From Gordonia polyisoprenivorans NBRC 16320 = JCM 10675 (GTDB lineage: Bacteria; Actinomycetota; Actinomycetes; Mycobacteriales; Mycobacteriaceae): 64,000 bases of DNA. Shown piece by piece: positions 53,671 to 62,863 of the stretch; the stretch's first letter is position 1, and each line of letters starts with the position of its first letter. Both the position numbers and the translations under genes were made by a program. A model generated the notes under the pieces. That model did not search any database. It saw only the letters and a list, made by a program, of their open reading frames with translations, and had not been told where the DNA came from. The DNA lies in assembly GCF_000241325.1 (NCBI RefSeq), contig NZ_BAEI01000001.1:62001-126000 (forward strand), in the 5' to 3' direction.

Positions 53671-55464
53671 TCACGGTGTGGCGGCAGCGGATTCCTTCAC
53701 CGACGACGGGGTCGGCTCCGTAATTTGATCGGGCGCGGAACCGCTTCCGGCATCACCTGGTGACGGCGCGGAACTCTCCTGCGCCGACGTTGCCGACGGC
53801 GACGGCGTCGCGCCCGACTCGGACGTCGAACTCGACTCCGGTGACGTGCTCGGCGCAGGTGACGTGCTCGGCGCAGGTGACGCACTAGGAGCAGGTGAGG
53901 TGCTCGGCGCAGGTGACGCACTAGGAGCAGGTGAGGTGCTCGGCGCAGGTGACGTGCTCGACTCCGGTGCCCGCCTTGCGCCGACAGCGCCCCCGCCCTC
54001 ACCGACAGCGCCCCCGGTCCCGCTGACTGCGCCCGCCTCATCGCCCACAGCGCCCGCCCCACCGTCGACTGCGCCCGTCTCACCGTCGACTGCGCTCTGC
54101 TGGGACGCAACCAGCGGCACCGCGACATGTGTCGGGGTCGACAGCACCGACGCACCCGCACCCGTCGAACCCCTCGGCACCGTCGTGATCCCCTCGACGA
54201 CGCGCGCCACCCAGTACCTCACGAAATTGAGCGGCAGCGCGACGATGCTCTTGCCGCTGGCGAGCAACGCCTGGGCTCCCTGCTCGAAGAGCTCGCCGTT
54301 CCAGGTGAGCACGCCGGTGATGGTGTTCTCGAAGGCGTACAGATCCGGCAGGTACGCGCCGTAGCCCAATTGCGGCAACGGCGGAAACCAGTCCATGACC
54401 CACCGGATCGGCGGCTGGAAGTCGGCGAGGGTGATCCCGATGATGTCGGGTAGGCGGAACCGGTAGGCCACCAGGTCCGGGACCGACCAGTGCAGGCCCA
54501 CGGCGTCGACGAGGTTCTGGGCGAGGATGGCCATCGATGAGGGCGAGTCGATCGTGCAGGTCTGCAGCGCCCCGCTCTGCGTGCACGTCATCGGCTCGTT
54601 CGCGCCGTTCATGTACCAGGTCGTGCCGGTACCCGGGAATTGATACATGTGAAACGGATACTGACCGTGCTTGACCCAGTAGCCGAGGAGCGCGTCGAGG
54701 TCGCCGATCGGGTCATGGAACGGATCGGGGAGATCGCAGATCGGGTCGCCCGCGATGCAGTAGGTGGTCACCGGCAGGCCCCCGTAGTCGGTGACTGCTC
54801 GGGTTCCGGACATGGTCAGACCGGGGATGATCCCGACCAGGGTCGCCTCGATCCCCTGTCCCCACAACGTCCCCGACATCCGCGGATCGGAGTAGAGCTC
54901 ACCCGACACCGTGCGCGCACCGTCGGAATCGGTGGTGGAGATGACGTAGGTGGAGCCGTCGTCCATGGTCACCGGCCGATTCGCACCGATGTCGGTGAGA
55001 ACGTCGCCGGCCACCCGCGCTCCCTGCGAATAGCCGGCGATGACGATCTTCTTGTCGGCACCGCACTGCTGCTGGTACGCGGCGACGGCCTGCTCCAGGT
55101 TGGCCGACCCTTCGGCCTCGCTGGCGTTGTATCCGACCGACCCGAGTGGCCAGATGGTCGCGGAGTACGGGACCTGCTCGATCTCGTAGGCGCCCGCGCC
55201 GGAGTACGGACTGTCCGGCAGCTCCTCCCAGTGCGCGCCGTGCCCGGTGTAGCGCTGTTCGATCCCGACGAGATACGAACCGTCGGAATTCCACGTGCCG
55301 CCGACGATGAACACCCGACCGGGTTGACTGCACGCCGCCGCCGTTTCCGCCGACGCGACCCCGTGACCCCAGAATGCGGCCGCGATGAGCGCCACACTCG
55401 CGGCCCCGACCACTCCGGTCGAGACGCTGCCGCGGAGCGAGGCAAAGGAAGGTGAGAGCCGCAT
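53671..55464 (-). CDS. Secreted PE-PPE/cutinase-like alpha/beta hydrolase with Ser/Pro-rich repeat tail
   Basis: 597 residues. The signal peptide covers about residues 1-42 (VALIAAAFWGHGVASAETAA). The hydrolase domain carries the nucleophile elbow IVIAGYSQGARVAGDVL (Gly-Tyr-Ser-Gln-Gly), as in PE-PPE-domain and cutinase-like serine esterases. ITYC-type CIAGDPICDLPD holds a conserved Asp, and HMYQFP a likely catalytic His. After about residue 430 come GAVxG repeats and then a SPAPST hexapeptide repeat tail encoded by 18-base units (53840-53965). It is probably an exported lipase or esterase with a flexible wall-spanning tail. Confidence 0.8.
   Translation of the reverse strand: MRLSPSFASLRGSVSTGVVGAASVALIAAAFWGHGVASAETAAACSQPGRVFIVGGTWNSDGSYLVGIEQRYTGHGAHWEELPDSPYSGAGAYEIEQVPYSATIWPLGSVGYNASEAEGSANLEQAVAAYQQQCGADKKIVIAGYSQGARVAGDVLTDIGANRPVTMDDGSTYVISTTDSDGARTVSGELYSDPRMSGTLWGQGIEATLVGIIPGLTMSGTRAVTDYGGLPVTTYCIAGDPICDLPDPFHDPIGDLDALLGYWVKHGQYPFHMYQFPGTGTTWYMNGANEPMTCTQSGALQTCTIDSPSSMAILAQNLVDAVGLHWSVPDLVAYRFRLPDIIGITLADFQPPIRWVMDWFPPLPQLGYGAYLPDLYAFENTITGVLTWNGELFEQGAQALLASGKSIVALPLNFVRYWVARVVEGITTVPRGSTGAGASVLSTPTHVAVPLVASQQSAVDGETGAVDGGAGAVGDEAGAVSGTGGAVGEGGGAVGARRAPESSTSPAPSTSPAPSASPAPSTSPAPSASPAPSTSPAPSTSPESSSTSESGATPSPSATSAQESSAPSPGDAGSGSAPDQITEPTPSSVKESAAATP
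53840..53965. repeat. Seven 18-base tandem repeats in the hydrolase tail
   Basis: Units GGTGACGTGCTCGGCGCA, GGTGACGCACTAGGAGCA and GGTGAGGTGCTCGGCGCA alternate from 53840 to 53965 (7 units, 126 bases). They are in frame and encode SPAP(S/T)-type hexapeptides on the minus strand. The alternation of two variants implies duplication of 36-base pairs. Copy number probably varies between strains. Confidence 0.88.
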
Positions 55465-55681
55465 CGGACACGTCCTTGGGCGAGGGAACCGTGACGTGGC
55501 AAGGGTAGGCAGACGGCGCGGCCGATTCCGGCGGATCGGTCGAGATCAGGACGGCGATTCGTCCGTCCGGGCGACACCTACCGCCGCGCCCGACCGCACG
55601 GACCGTTTCTGTCCAGCACGCAAACCAGGCTGAGCAGGAGGGTTCTCAGCCGACGACGACCGTGTTATATCCTTGTCGCCA

Positions 55682-55815
55682 GGTCATGAGTATCAGCGTC
55701 AAGCCCCGGCTCGCTGATCGGCAACCCTCCAACCGCGGTGGGGTGCTCCGGGTGATGACCGGGTTGTGGGATGCGACGAGCATCCCCGGCAAGCGCGGGT
55801 CCGAAGGTCGGACCC
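55682..55815 (+). promoter_or_regulatory. SAM-IV riboswitch with terminator-like hairpin upstream of metY-metX
   Basis: The leader carries the SAM-IV conserved core: GGTCATGAGT, GCGTCAAGCCCCGGCTCGC, GGCAACCCTCCAACCGCGGT, GGGGTGC, GGGTGATGACC and the 3' end CCGGCAAGCGCGGGT (55682-55800). SAM-IV elements are known in actinobacteria in front of sulfur-metabolism genes. GGGTCCG (55797-55803) pairs with CGGACCC (55809-55815), a hairpin that overlaps the 3' end and is a plausible expression platform. High S-adenosylmethionine would turn the operon off. The rest of the 55465-55862 gap shows nothing else. Confidence 0.88.
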
Positions 55816-55862
55816 CATCAGGGTCACCACACCCTGCCGACCGCAGAAAGTGATCTATTTTC

Positions 55863-57197
55863 ATGTCTGACGTAGCCAACGACGGTACGGATGCCCAGAA
55901 CCCAGCCGACAACTGGAGTTTCGAGACCAAGCAGATCCATGTGGGCCAGTCGGCCGACGCCGCCACGAACGCTCGTGCACTGCCGATCTACCAGACCACG
56001 TCGTACGTCTTCAACGACACCACCCACGCGGCCAACCTCTTCGGCCTCGCCGAGCCGGGCAACATCTACACCCGCATCATGAACCCCACCCAGGACGCAG
56101 TCGAGCAGCGGGTCGCCGCACTCGAGGGCGGTGTCGCGGCACTGCTGGTCGCGTCCGGTCAGGCCGCCGAGACCTACGCCATCCTCAACATCGTGGAGAA
56201 CGGCGGACATGTCGTGTCGAGCCCGCGTCTGTACGGCGGGACCTACAACCTCTTCCACTACACGCTGCCCAAGCTCGGCATCGAGGTGAGCTTCGTCGAG
56301 GATCCCGAGGATCTCGATTCGTGGCAGGCCGCGGTCCGCGACAACACCCGCGCGTTCTACGGCGAGTCGATCTCCAACCCCAACAACGAGATCCTCGACA
56401 TCGAGGGCATCTCCGAGGTCGCCCATCGCAACGGCGTGCCGCTGATCGTCGACAACACCGTCGCCACCCCGTACCTGCTGAACCCGCTGGCCCATGGCGC
56501 CGACATCGTCGTCCATTCGGCGACCAAGTACATCGGCGGGCACGGCACCGCGATCGGCGGCATCATCGTCGACGGCGGCACCTTCGATTGGCGGGTGCAG
56601 CGTGATGGTCAGGATCTGTTCCCCGGCTTCACCACCCCCGATCCCAGCTACCACGGTGCGGTGTTCGCCGACCTCGGTGCGCCGGCCTACGCGCTCAAGG
56701 CGCGCGTGCAGTTGCTGCGTGACACCGGCGCGGCGATCTCGCCGTTCAACGCCTTCTTGCTCGCCCAGGGACTGGAAACCCTGAGCCTGCGCGTCGAGCG
56801 CCACGTCGCCAATGCGCAGCGGGTCGCGGCCTACCTCGCCGATCACACTCAGGTCGAGTCGGTGGCCTACGCCGGTCTGCAGTCCTCGCCCTGGTATGCC
56901 CGTGGTCAGAAGCTCGCGCCCAAGGGGCAGGGCGCGATCATCGGCTTCGAGATCGCCGGTGGCGTCGACGCCGGGAAGCGCTTCGTCGAGGCGTTGACGC
57001 TGCACAGCCACGTCGCCAACATCGGTGACGTGCGGTCACTGGTCATCCACCCCGCGTCGACCACCCACAGCCAGCTGACCCCCGAGGAGCAGCTCGCTGC
57101 CGGCGTGACCCCCGGCCTGGTGCGCCTGGCCGTCGGTATCGAGGGCATCGACGACATCATCGCCGACCTCGACCAGGGTTTCGCGGCGGCCAAGTAG
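55863..57197 (+). CDS. metY: O-acetylhomoserine sulfhydrylase (Cys/Met metabolism PLP enzyme)
   Basis: 444 residues. The fold-type I Cys/Met PLP enzyme pattern is clear: YQTTSYVFNDTTHAANLF at the start, RIMNPTQDAVEQRVAALEGG, and the Schiff-base Lys in VHSATKYIGGHGTAIGG. NTVATPYLLNPLAHGAD is the PLP-ring region. The protein makes homocysteine from O-acetylhomoserine and sulfide; annotations also allow O-acetylserine. It is the first gene after the SAM-IV riboswitch, and metX begins 24 bases later. In M. tuberculosis this pair is metC-metA (Rv3340-Rv3341). Confidence 0.95.
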   Translation: MSDVANDGTDAQNPADNWSFETKQIHVGQSADAATNARALPIYQTTSYVFNDTTHAANLFGLAEPGNIYTRIMNPTQDAVEQRVAALEGGVAALLVASGQAAETYAILNIVENGGHVVSSPRLYGGTYNLFHYTLPKLGIEVSFVEDPEDLDSWQAAVRDNTRAFYGESISNPNNEILDIEGISEVAHRNGVPLIVDNTVATPYLLNPLAHGADIVVHSATKYIGGHGTAIGGIIVDGGTFDWRVQRDGQDLFPGFTTPDPSYHGAVFADLGAPAYALKARVQLLRDTGAAISPFNAFLLAQGLETLSLRVERHVANAQRVAAYLADHTQVESVAYAGLQSSPWYARGQKLAPKGQGAIIGFEIAGGVDAGKRFVEALTLHSHVANIGDVRSLVIHPASTTHSQLTPEEQLAAGVTPGLVRLAVGIEGIDDIIADLDQGFAAAK

Positions 57198-57221
57198 TTC
57201 TAGGACAGGAGCACAACACCC

Positions 57222-58370
57222 GTGTCGGTGAGCATCGACCCCCAGGCGACCACGACGCATCAGCCCGAGTGGGAACGAGTTCCCGACGGACAGATGGTCC
57301 GAATGCGTCTGGGGTCGTTGGCTCTCGACAACGGGCAGCAACTCGACGACGTCACCCTGGCGTTCCAGCGCTGGGGGGCGTTGTCGCCTGCACGGGACAA
57401 CGTGATCCTGACCCTGCACGCCCTGACCGGTGACTCGCACGTCACCGGCGCTCCCACCGACGAACATCCCTCCCCCGGGTGGTGGGATGGTCTGATCGGG
57501 CCGGGAGCGGCCATCGACACCGACGAATGGTGTGTCATCTCCGCCAACGTCCTCGGCGGCTGCCGTGGGTCGACGGGCCCGTCGTCGCCGGATTCGCAAG
57601 GGCGGCCTTGGGGTTCACGCTTCCCCGACATCACCGTGCTCGATCAGGTGCGTGCCGAGGCAGCCCTGCTCGATGCCCTCGGTATCAAGGGAATCGGCGC
57701 GGTACTCGGCGGCTCGATGGGTGGCGCGCGTGCGCTGGAGTGGGCGATCGAGTACCCCGATCGGGTCCGCAGCGCACTGGTGCTGGCGGTCGGCGCGCGT
57801 GCCACCGCCGATCAGATCGGCACGCAGACCACCCAGATCGCGGCCATCACCTCCGATCCCGACTGGCAGGGCGGCGACTACCACGGCACCGGACGGTCCC
57901 CGATCGCCGGCCTCGGGATCGCCCGGCGCATCGCCCACCTCACCTACCGATTCGAGGGTGAGCTCGACGAGCGGTTCGCCAATACGCCTCAGGCGCAAGA
58001 GAATCCGCTTCTCGGCGGTCGCTATGCGATTCAGAGTTATCTCGAGCACCAGGCCGACAAGCTGATCGAGCGCTTCGATCCGGGCAGCTACGTGGTGCTC
58101 TCCGACGTGCTGAACCACCACGACGTCGGCCGCAACCGGGGCGGGATCGCCGCCGCCCTCGCCTCGTGCACCGTCCCGACCATCGTCGCCGGCATCGATT
58201 CGGATCGCTTGTATCCGTTGCGGTTACAAGCCGAGATCGCCGAGGGCCTCGGCAATTGCGTCGGCGGGCTCCAGGTGGTCCGCTCCGACAAGGGCCACGA
58301 CGGGTTCCTCACCGAGTTCGACGCGATCGCCGATCTCCTCAAGCGCACTGTGGATCTCGCTCGCCGCTGA
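57222..58370 (+). CDS. metX: Homoserine O-acetyltransferase
   Basis: 382 residues from a GTG preceded by AGGAG. It is an alpha/beta hydrolase-fold acyltransferase: [12 protein letters not shown], the nucleophile Ser in [18 protein letters not shown], and the catalytic Asp and His in [12 protein letters not shown] and [12 protein letters not shown]. It acetylates homoserine with acetyl-CoA, making the substrate for the sulfhydrylase encoded just upstream. Both genes form one SAM-controlled methionine operon that ends at the hairpin at 58395-58427. Confidence 0.95.
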   Translation: MSVSIDPQATTTHQPEWERVPDGQMVRMRLGSLALDNGQQLDDVTLAFQRWGALSPARDNVILTLHALTGDSHVTGAPTDEHPSPGWWDGLIGPGAAIDTDEWCVISANVLGGCRGSTGPSSPDSQGRPWGSRFPDITVLDQVRAEAALLDALGIKGIGAVLGGSMGGARALEWAIEYPDRVRSALVLAVGARATADQIGTQTTQIAAITSDPDWQGGDYHGTGRSPIAGLGIARRIAHLTYRFEGELDERFANTPQAQENPLLGGRYAIQSYLEHQADKLIERFDPGSYVVLSDVLNHHDVGRNRGGIAAALASCTVPTIVAGIDSDRLYPLRLQAEIAEGLGNCVGGLQVVRSDKGHDGFLTEFDAIADLLKRTVDLARR

Positions 58371-58394
58371 CGCACTCACACCGACACAGACCGA

Positions 58395-58427
58395 CCCGCC
58401 CACGCGCCTGCAGGCGTCGTGGGCGGG
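58395..58427. terminator. Hairpin between convergent metX and Hsp70-like gene
   Basis: CCCGCCCACG (58395-58404) pairs with CGTGGGCGGG (58418-58427), and the inner CGCCTGCAGGCG can extend the stem. It lies in the 63-base gap between converging stops, so it is likely a two-way terminator. Confidence 0.75.
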
Positions 58428-58433
58428 CGTGTC

Positions 58434-59993
58434 TCAGCGGGCGGGTGTGGTGGTGGTCGTCTCCGCCGGATTCCCCGCACTCGGCGCCTGCGCGGTACTC
58501 GACGACGGCTGGGAGGGCCGGATTTCCGGAGCGAATCCCGGCGCGGTCGTCTGCGGCGGCACGATGCTGGGGATCAGACCGGACGGGATCAGACCGGACG
58601 GGATCGGCAGCGTCGGATACGGAGTCAGTGTCGGGCCGGTCGGGGTGGTGGTCGACGGGGTGGTCGCCGACGGCGTGGTGGTGTTGGGCACCAGCGTCAG
58701 GGTGGTCGTCGACGTCGTCAGCGGCAGTTCGGTCGTCGCCCAACTCGGGAGTTGCTCGTGCCCGTCCGGCGAGGTCGGCGACGACACCGCGACCGAGGTC
58801 ACCACCGACGTCGTCTGGTGATGCGACGTCGTCGTGAATCCCGAATCCCGGGTGGTGTCAATGGTGTGCGCATCGGCGGTGCGCGTCGGCGAAGGCAGCG
58901 GGTCGGCGTCGTCGGTCACGGTGGCGCCGACTGCGACCGCCGCCATCACGATCGCACCGATGATCCCGGCCACGATCGCCACCGGTACCGCCGACCAGCT
59001 ACGCGCGCGGCGACCGCCGATGAAGGCCAGTCGGTTGGTGCCTGCCTTGCCGGCGAGCATCGCCGCACCGGTGGCCGCGGCCAATTCCGGCGACGCCGGG
59101 GTGAGGAGTTCGAGTCCGGCATCGGGCACGATTCGTCGGGTGACGGGCAGATTCGCCAACCCACCGACCAGCACCGCGGCGTCGGGGGCGTCACCGCGCA
59201 ACCGGAGATCGGCGAGATAGCGGGCGAACACCTCGCGCGCCTCGTCGACCATCGGGCCGGCAACCCGCTCGACGGTCGCCGAGGTCAACGACACCCCGGC
59301 CAATCCTGCCGATGAGCCCAGCCCCGCAGTGGATGCACCCGAGGCGGACGTGGGGTCGGCGACCTCTTCTTTCGCTGTGCGGCAGGCGCTGACCAGCTTG
59401 GCCCGCTGGCGCTTGGTGCGGGTGCCGGCGTCGGCGCCGTCCACCTCCGCGGCGATGTGGTCGGCGAGCGCCTCGTCGATCCGGCGTCCACTGAGCACCG
59501 TCGACCTCTCGATCGACCCGACCCGGCCTGCGGCCGGATCCACGGTGTAGAGCGACACGCCGGTGTCGCCGCAATCGGCGACGACCACCGACGAGAATCG
59601 TCCGATCTGTCCGGTTCGGGTCAGGAATTCGGCGACCGCTTCTTCATCGGAGCCGAGGTGGATCTGACGGCGGGTACCCGACCCTCCCGAGCGCAGACGA
59701 CGGCGCTGGGTGGCGGTCCGCGCCGCCACCCCGATCGGGCCGACGCGTAGTTCGGCGGCGCGGGCGGCGTCGAGCATCAGGTCGATGCCCGCGTTCACGC
59801 GTCCCACCGAATCGAGTCCGTCGGTGGGATCGACGTCGAAGACGCGCGCCTCGAGGGCGGTGCGACCTGCCTCGTCGTGCGTGAGCAGGACGTAATGGAT
59901 CATTCCCTCACCGACGGAGACGCCCAGCGACGTGGTGTCGCCCGGTCTTGCCTGGTCGTTGATCTCGAACGTCGAACTGATGTCAATCCCCAC
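58434..59993 (-). CDS. Hsp70-like (actin-fold) ATPase domain protein with membrane anchor and Thr/Pro-rich tail
   Basis: 519 residues. Residues about 20-330 form an actin/Hsp70-like domain: TSLGVSVGEGMIHYVLLTHD (phosphate-1 like), SSVVVADCGDTGVSLYTVD (phosphate-2 like) and AAVLVGGLANLPVTRRIVPD (adenosine-binding like, Gly-Gly). A short membrane helix follows (VAIVAGIIGAIVMAAVAVGA, about 349-368), then a 150-residue Ser/Thr/Pro-rich outer tail with an IPSGLIPSGLIP repeat. No substrate-binding chaperone domain is present. This looks like an envelope protein with a cytoplasmic nucleotide-binding domain; function is unknown. Confidence 0.78.
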   Translation of the reverse strand: MGIDISSTFEINDQARPGDTTSLGVSVGEGMIHYVLLTHDEAGRTALEARVFDVDPTDGLDSVGRVNAGIDLMLDAARAAELRVGPIGVAARTATQRRRLRSGGSGTRRQIHLGSDEEAVAEFLTRTGQIGRFSSVVVADCGDTGVSLYTVDPAAGRVGSIERSTVLSGRRIDEALADHIAAEVDGADAGTRTKRQRAKLVSACRTAKEEVADPTSASGASTAGLGSSAGLAGVSLTSATVERVAGPMVDEAREVFARYLADLRLRGDAPDAAVLVGGLANLPVTRRIVPDAGLELLTPASPELAAATGAAMLAGKAGTNRLAFIGGRRARSWSAVPVAIVAGIIGAIVMAAVAVGATVTDDADPLPSPTRTADAHTIDTTRDSGFTTTSHHQTTSVVTSVAVSSPTSPDGHEQLPSWATTELPLTTSTTTLTLVPNTTTPSATTPSTTTPTGPTLTPYPTLPIPSGLIPSGLIPSIVPPQTTAPGFAPEIRPSQPSSSTAQAPSAGNPAETTTTTPAR

Positions 59994-60078
59994 TTAGTGT
60001 TGCTAACAATCGCTCCGCTCGGCGGAGTTTGTGCGTCGGGTCCGTACCCCGAATGTCACGCTTAGGTCACCAGTGTAA

Positions 60079-60402
60079 TCAATCTGTGCCCAAAGGGTCG
60101 ATCGACGTCGCCAGCCAGAGGATCAGCGCACCTGCCGACGCCATTGCCGCGACATCGAAGAATTTACCCCTGACCTGCAGCAACCCGGCCCGCGAGGTGG
60201 GGATCAGCGCGCGCAGGAGTGCGCCGAACAACAACGCCGATCCGAACACGAACGCTCCGCGACGCCATCGATCGAACAACACGAGTGCCGCGGCGGCCAC
60301 GACGCCGAGCAGCACCAGCAGGTAGGGAATCTGTACCGCGTAGGCGCGCACCCGTCGGACGTGGCGCAACCGCTCCACCCGTTGGGGGGCGCCGCCGGTC
60401 AT
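60079..60402 (-). CDS. DUF3017 domain-containing small membrane protein
   Basis: 107 residues. Three hydrophobic segments (about 23-42, 50-68 and 81-98) span most of the protein. The Arg-rich first 20 residues are cytoplasmic, and the segment [17 protein letters not shown] between helices is characteristic of DUF3017 proteins. Its ATG overlaps the folD stop (ATGA), and the same folD-DUF3017 pair occurs in M. tuberculosis (Rv3356c-Rv3355c). No function is known. Confidence 0.85.
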   Translation of the reverse strand: MTGGAPQRVERLRHVRRVRAYAVQIPYLLVLLGVVAAAALVLFDRWRRGAFVFGSALLFGALLRALIPTSRAGLLQVRGKFFDVAAMASAGALILWLATSIDPLGTD

Positions 60403-61322
60403 CGCGAACGGGTCCCGACGGCGTCGCCCGCGGCGTTCCGCACGGAGTCGCCTGCGGTGAGCGCCGCGAGCTGAGCCTCGGCCCGTTCGACGACGTTCAC
60501 CAGCAAGAAGGCGCGCGTGAGCGGCCCGACCCCGCCCGGGTTGGGCGAGACGTGTCCGGCCACATCCCAGACGTCGGGCGCGACGTCGCCGCGCAGGCCG
60601 TCCTCGGTCCGGCTGACGCCGACATCGATCACGGCGGCACCCGGCTTGACCATGTCGGCGGTCACCAGATGCGGCACCCCTGCCGCGGCGATGACGATGT
60701 CTGCGCGGGCCACCTCGGCGGCGAGGTCGCGCGTACCGGTGTGGCACAGGGTCACGGTGGCGTTCTCGCTGCGCCGCGTCAGCAGCAGGCCGATGGGCCT
60801 GCCGATGGTGACGCCGCGGCCGATGACGGTCACCCGCGCACCCGCGATGTCGATGCCGTAGCGCCGTAGCAGGTGGATGACCCCCCGCGGCGTACACGGC
60901 AGGGTCGATTCCTTGCCCAGCACGAGTCGGCCGAGGTTGATCGGATGGAGGCCATCGGCGTCCTTGGACGGGTCGATACGCTCGAGCGCAGCGTTCTCGT
61001 CGAGATGTTTCGGCAATGGGAGCTGCACGATGTACCCGGTACAGGCGGGATCGGCGTTGAGTTCGTCGATGGCCGCATTGAGGTCCTCGGTCGTCGTGTC
61101 TGCGGGCAGATCCTTGCGGATCGACGACACCCCGATCCGCGCACAATCGGCGTGCTTGCCCTTGACGTAGGACTGCGAGCCGGGGTCGTCGCCGACCAGG
61201 ATGGTCCCGAGTCCTGGGGTGACTCCCGCACTGCGCAACTTCTCCACTCGTGCGGCGAGGTCGGTGAAGATCTCGTCGCGGGTGGCCTTGCCGTCCAGTC
61301 GTATCGCGCTCACGCCGACCAT
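60399..61322 (-). CDS. folD: Methylenetetrahydrofolate dehydrogenase/cyclohydrolase FolD
   Basis: 307 residues. [28 protein letters not shown] (with the catalytic Lys in YVKGK), [18 protein letters not shown] and [19 protein letters not shown] (NADP site) are the family motifs, and [19 protein letters not shown] is the standard C-terminal signature. It interconverts 5,10-methylene- and 10-formyl-tetrahydrofolate. Compared with usual lengths near 281-284 it has about 20 extra residues at the C-terminus. It is divergent from the PLP enzyme gene and coupled to the DUF3017 gene. Confidence 0.96.
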   Translation of the reverse strand: MVGVSAIRLDGKATRDEIFTDLAARVEKLRSAGVTPGLGTILVGDDPGSQSYVKGKHADCARIGVSSIRKDLPADTTTEDLNAAIDELNADPACTGYIVQLPLPKHLDENAALERIDPSKDADGLHPINLGRLVLGKESTLPCTPRGVIHLLRRYGIDIAGARVTVIGRGVTIGRPIGLLLTRRSENATVTLCHTGTRDLAAEVARADIVIAAAGVPHLVTADMVKPGAAVIDVGVSRTEDGLRGDVAPDVWDVAGHVSPNPGGVGPLTRAFLLVNVVERAEAQLAALTAGDSVRNAAGDAVGTRSR

Positions 61323-61375
61323 TGTTCCATTCCGCTGTGCGACCGATCGCCCGGCCGGGCCGGTAGCCTGCGCTC

Positions 61376-62377
61376 ATGTCGCCTGCAGCGCCCGATCGGG
61401 ACGCCGATCGCGCCGGAACCCCCGTCGCCGTCACCGCTGCCGACGTGATGGCGGCGCGTGCACGACTCGCGGGCCGCCTGCGGCGCACTCCCCTGCTCGA
61501 GACCACGCTCGACACGGTCGGCGGACCGGTCGATGTGGTGTTCAAGCTGGAGTACACGCAGCTCGGTGGCTGCTTCAAGGTGCGCGGCAGTCTCAATGCG
61601 GTGCTCGACGCCGTCGCCCACGATGCCCTGCCCGAGGCCGGGGTTCTCGTGGCCTCCGGCGGCAACGCCGCGCTCGGTGCGGCCTGGGCTGCCCGACTCG
61701 TCGGCGTTCCGGCGACCGTGGTGGTCCCCGAGACCGCTCCGGCGGTCAAGATCTCGGCGCTGCGTTCACTCGGTGCGACGGTGCGGCTCATCGGCACTCG
61801 TTATCAGGAGTCCGCCGACGCCGCCGCCGCGCTGGCCGCCGACTCCGGCGCACTGCTGTTGCACGCCTACGATCTGCCGACGATCGTGGCCGGCGCCGGG
61901 ACCATCGGCCTCGAGGTGGCCGAGGACCTCCCCGGCCACAGACTGCAGACCGTCGCCTGTGTCGGCGGTGGCGGTCTGCTCGCCGGACTCGCTGCCACGT
62001 TGCGGCCCGGTGACCGCCTCATCGGCGCCGAACCGATCGGCGCCTCGTGTCTGGATCAGGCCCGGGCGGCCGGAGAGCCCGTCACCGTCGAGCTGGACAG
62101 CATCGCGGCGGATTCGCTGGGTGCGAGTCGGGTCGGCGGCATCTGCTGGGCGACCATCGCCGACCGGGCCGTGGACTCCGTGGTCGTCGACGACGCCGAC
62201 CTCATCGCGGCCCGCCGGATGATGTGGGACCGCTTCCGGATCGTCATCGAACACGGCACGGCCACCGCCGTCGCTGCGGTCACCACCGGCGCCGTCGAAC
62301 CCGCGACCGATTCCACGTTGTGCATCGTCCTGTGCGGGGCCAACACCAGGCTCGACGACCTGCACCCGGCACAATGA
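61376..62377 (+). CDS. PLP-dependent serine/threonine dehydratase-type enzyme
   Basis: 333 residues of fold-type II. GGCFKVRGSLNAVLDAV carries the Schiff-base Lys (normally SFKxRGA), VASGGNAALGAAWAARLVG is the phosphate/substrate loop, and ACVGGGGLLAGLAATL is the Gly-rich phosphate-binding loop. It is most like threonine/serine ammonia-lyases, without a regulatory ACT domain. The usual SSGNHA is changed to SGGNAA here, which weakens the substrate call. It overlaps the trmL gene by four bases (ATGA). Confidence 0.87.
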   Translation: MSPAAPDRDADRAGTPVAVTAADVMAARARLAGRLRRTPLLETTLDTVGGPVDVVFKLEYTQLGGCFKVRGSLNAVLDAVAHDALPEAGVLVASGGNAALGAAWAARLVGVPATVVVPETAPAVKISALRSLGATVRLIGTRYQESADAAAALAADSGALLLHAYDLPTIVAGAGTIGLEVAEDLPGHRLQTVACVGGGGLLAGLAATLRPGDRLIGAEPIGASCLDQARAAGEPVTVELDSIAADSLGASRVGGICWATIADRAVDSVVVDDADLIAARRMMWDRFRIVIEHGTATAVAAVTTGAVEPATDSTLCIVLCGANTRLDDLHPAQ

Positions 62378-62847
62378 CAGCCATGTTCCGGATCATGTTC
62401 TACCAACCGTGCATCCCGCCCAACACCGGCAACGCGATCCGGCTGGCCGCGAACACCGGATGCGAGCTCCATCTGATCGAGCCGCTGGGGTTCTCGATGT
62501 CGGACGCCCAGGTCAAACGAGCCGGCCTGGACTACCACGAAATGGCCACGGTGACAGTGCATCCCAACCTGGTCACGGCATGGACGACGCTCAAGCCGCA
62601 GCGCGTGTTCGCCTTCACCGCGCATGCGCAGCGCTATCACACCGACGTCGACTACCGTCCCGGCGACGTCCTGTTGTTCGGCCCCGAGCCGACGGGACTG
62701 CCCGAGGAGGTTCTCGACGAGCCGGAGATCACCGACCGCATCCGCATACCGATGCTCGCCGGCCGACGCTCGCACAATCTCGCGAACGCGGCGAGTATCG
62801 CGGTGTACGAGGCCTGGCGACAACAGGGATTCGACGGGGCGGTGTGA
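62374..62847 (+). CDS. trmL: tRNA (cytidine(34)-2'-O)-methyltransferase TrmL
   Basis: 157 residues of the SPOUT fold. FYQPCIPPNTGNAIRLAANT is the TrmL start; LLFGPEPTGLPEEVL and MLAGRRSHNLANAASIAVYE form the knotted S-adenosylmethionine site. It methylates the wobble base of certain tRNA-Leu species. ATG 62374 overlaps the PLP gene stop; ATG 62383 (MFRIMF) is an alternative start. Confidence 0.93.
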   Translation: MTAMFRIMFYQPCIPPNTGNAIRLAANTGCELHLIEPLGFSMSDAQVKRAGLDYHEMATVTVHPNLVTAWTTLKPQRVFAFTAHAQRYHTDVDYRPGDVLLFGPEPTGLPEEVLDEPEITDRIRIPMLAGRRSHNLANAASIAVYEAWRQQGFDGAV

Positions 62848-62863
62848 ATCCTGCGCACGTTCC

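Noticed and set aside
53840-53965. Regulatory repeat array at 53.8 kb
   Set aside because: The units are 18 bases, in frame, and encode a coherent SPAP-type tail of the hydrolase, so a coding repeat is the better explanation.
60403-61797. N-terminal extension of the DUF3017 frame across folD
   Set aside because: It is folD in another frame. The DUF3017 protein starts at the ATG overlapping the folD stop.
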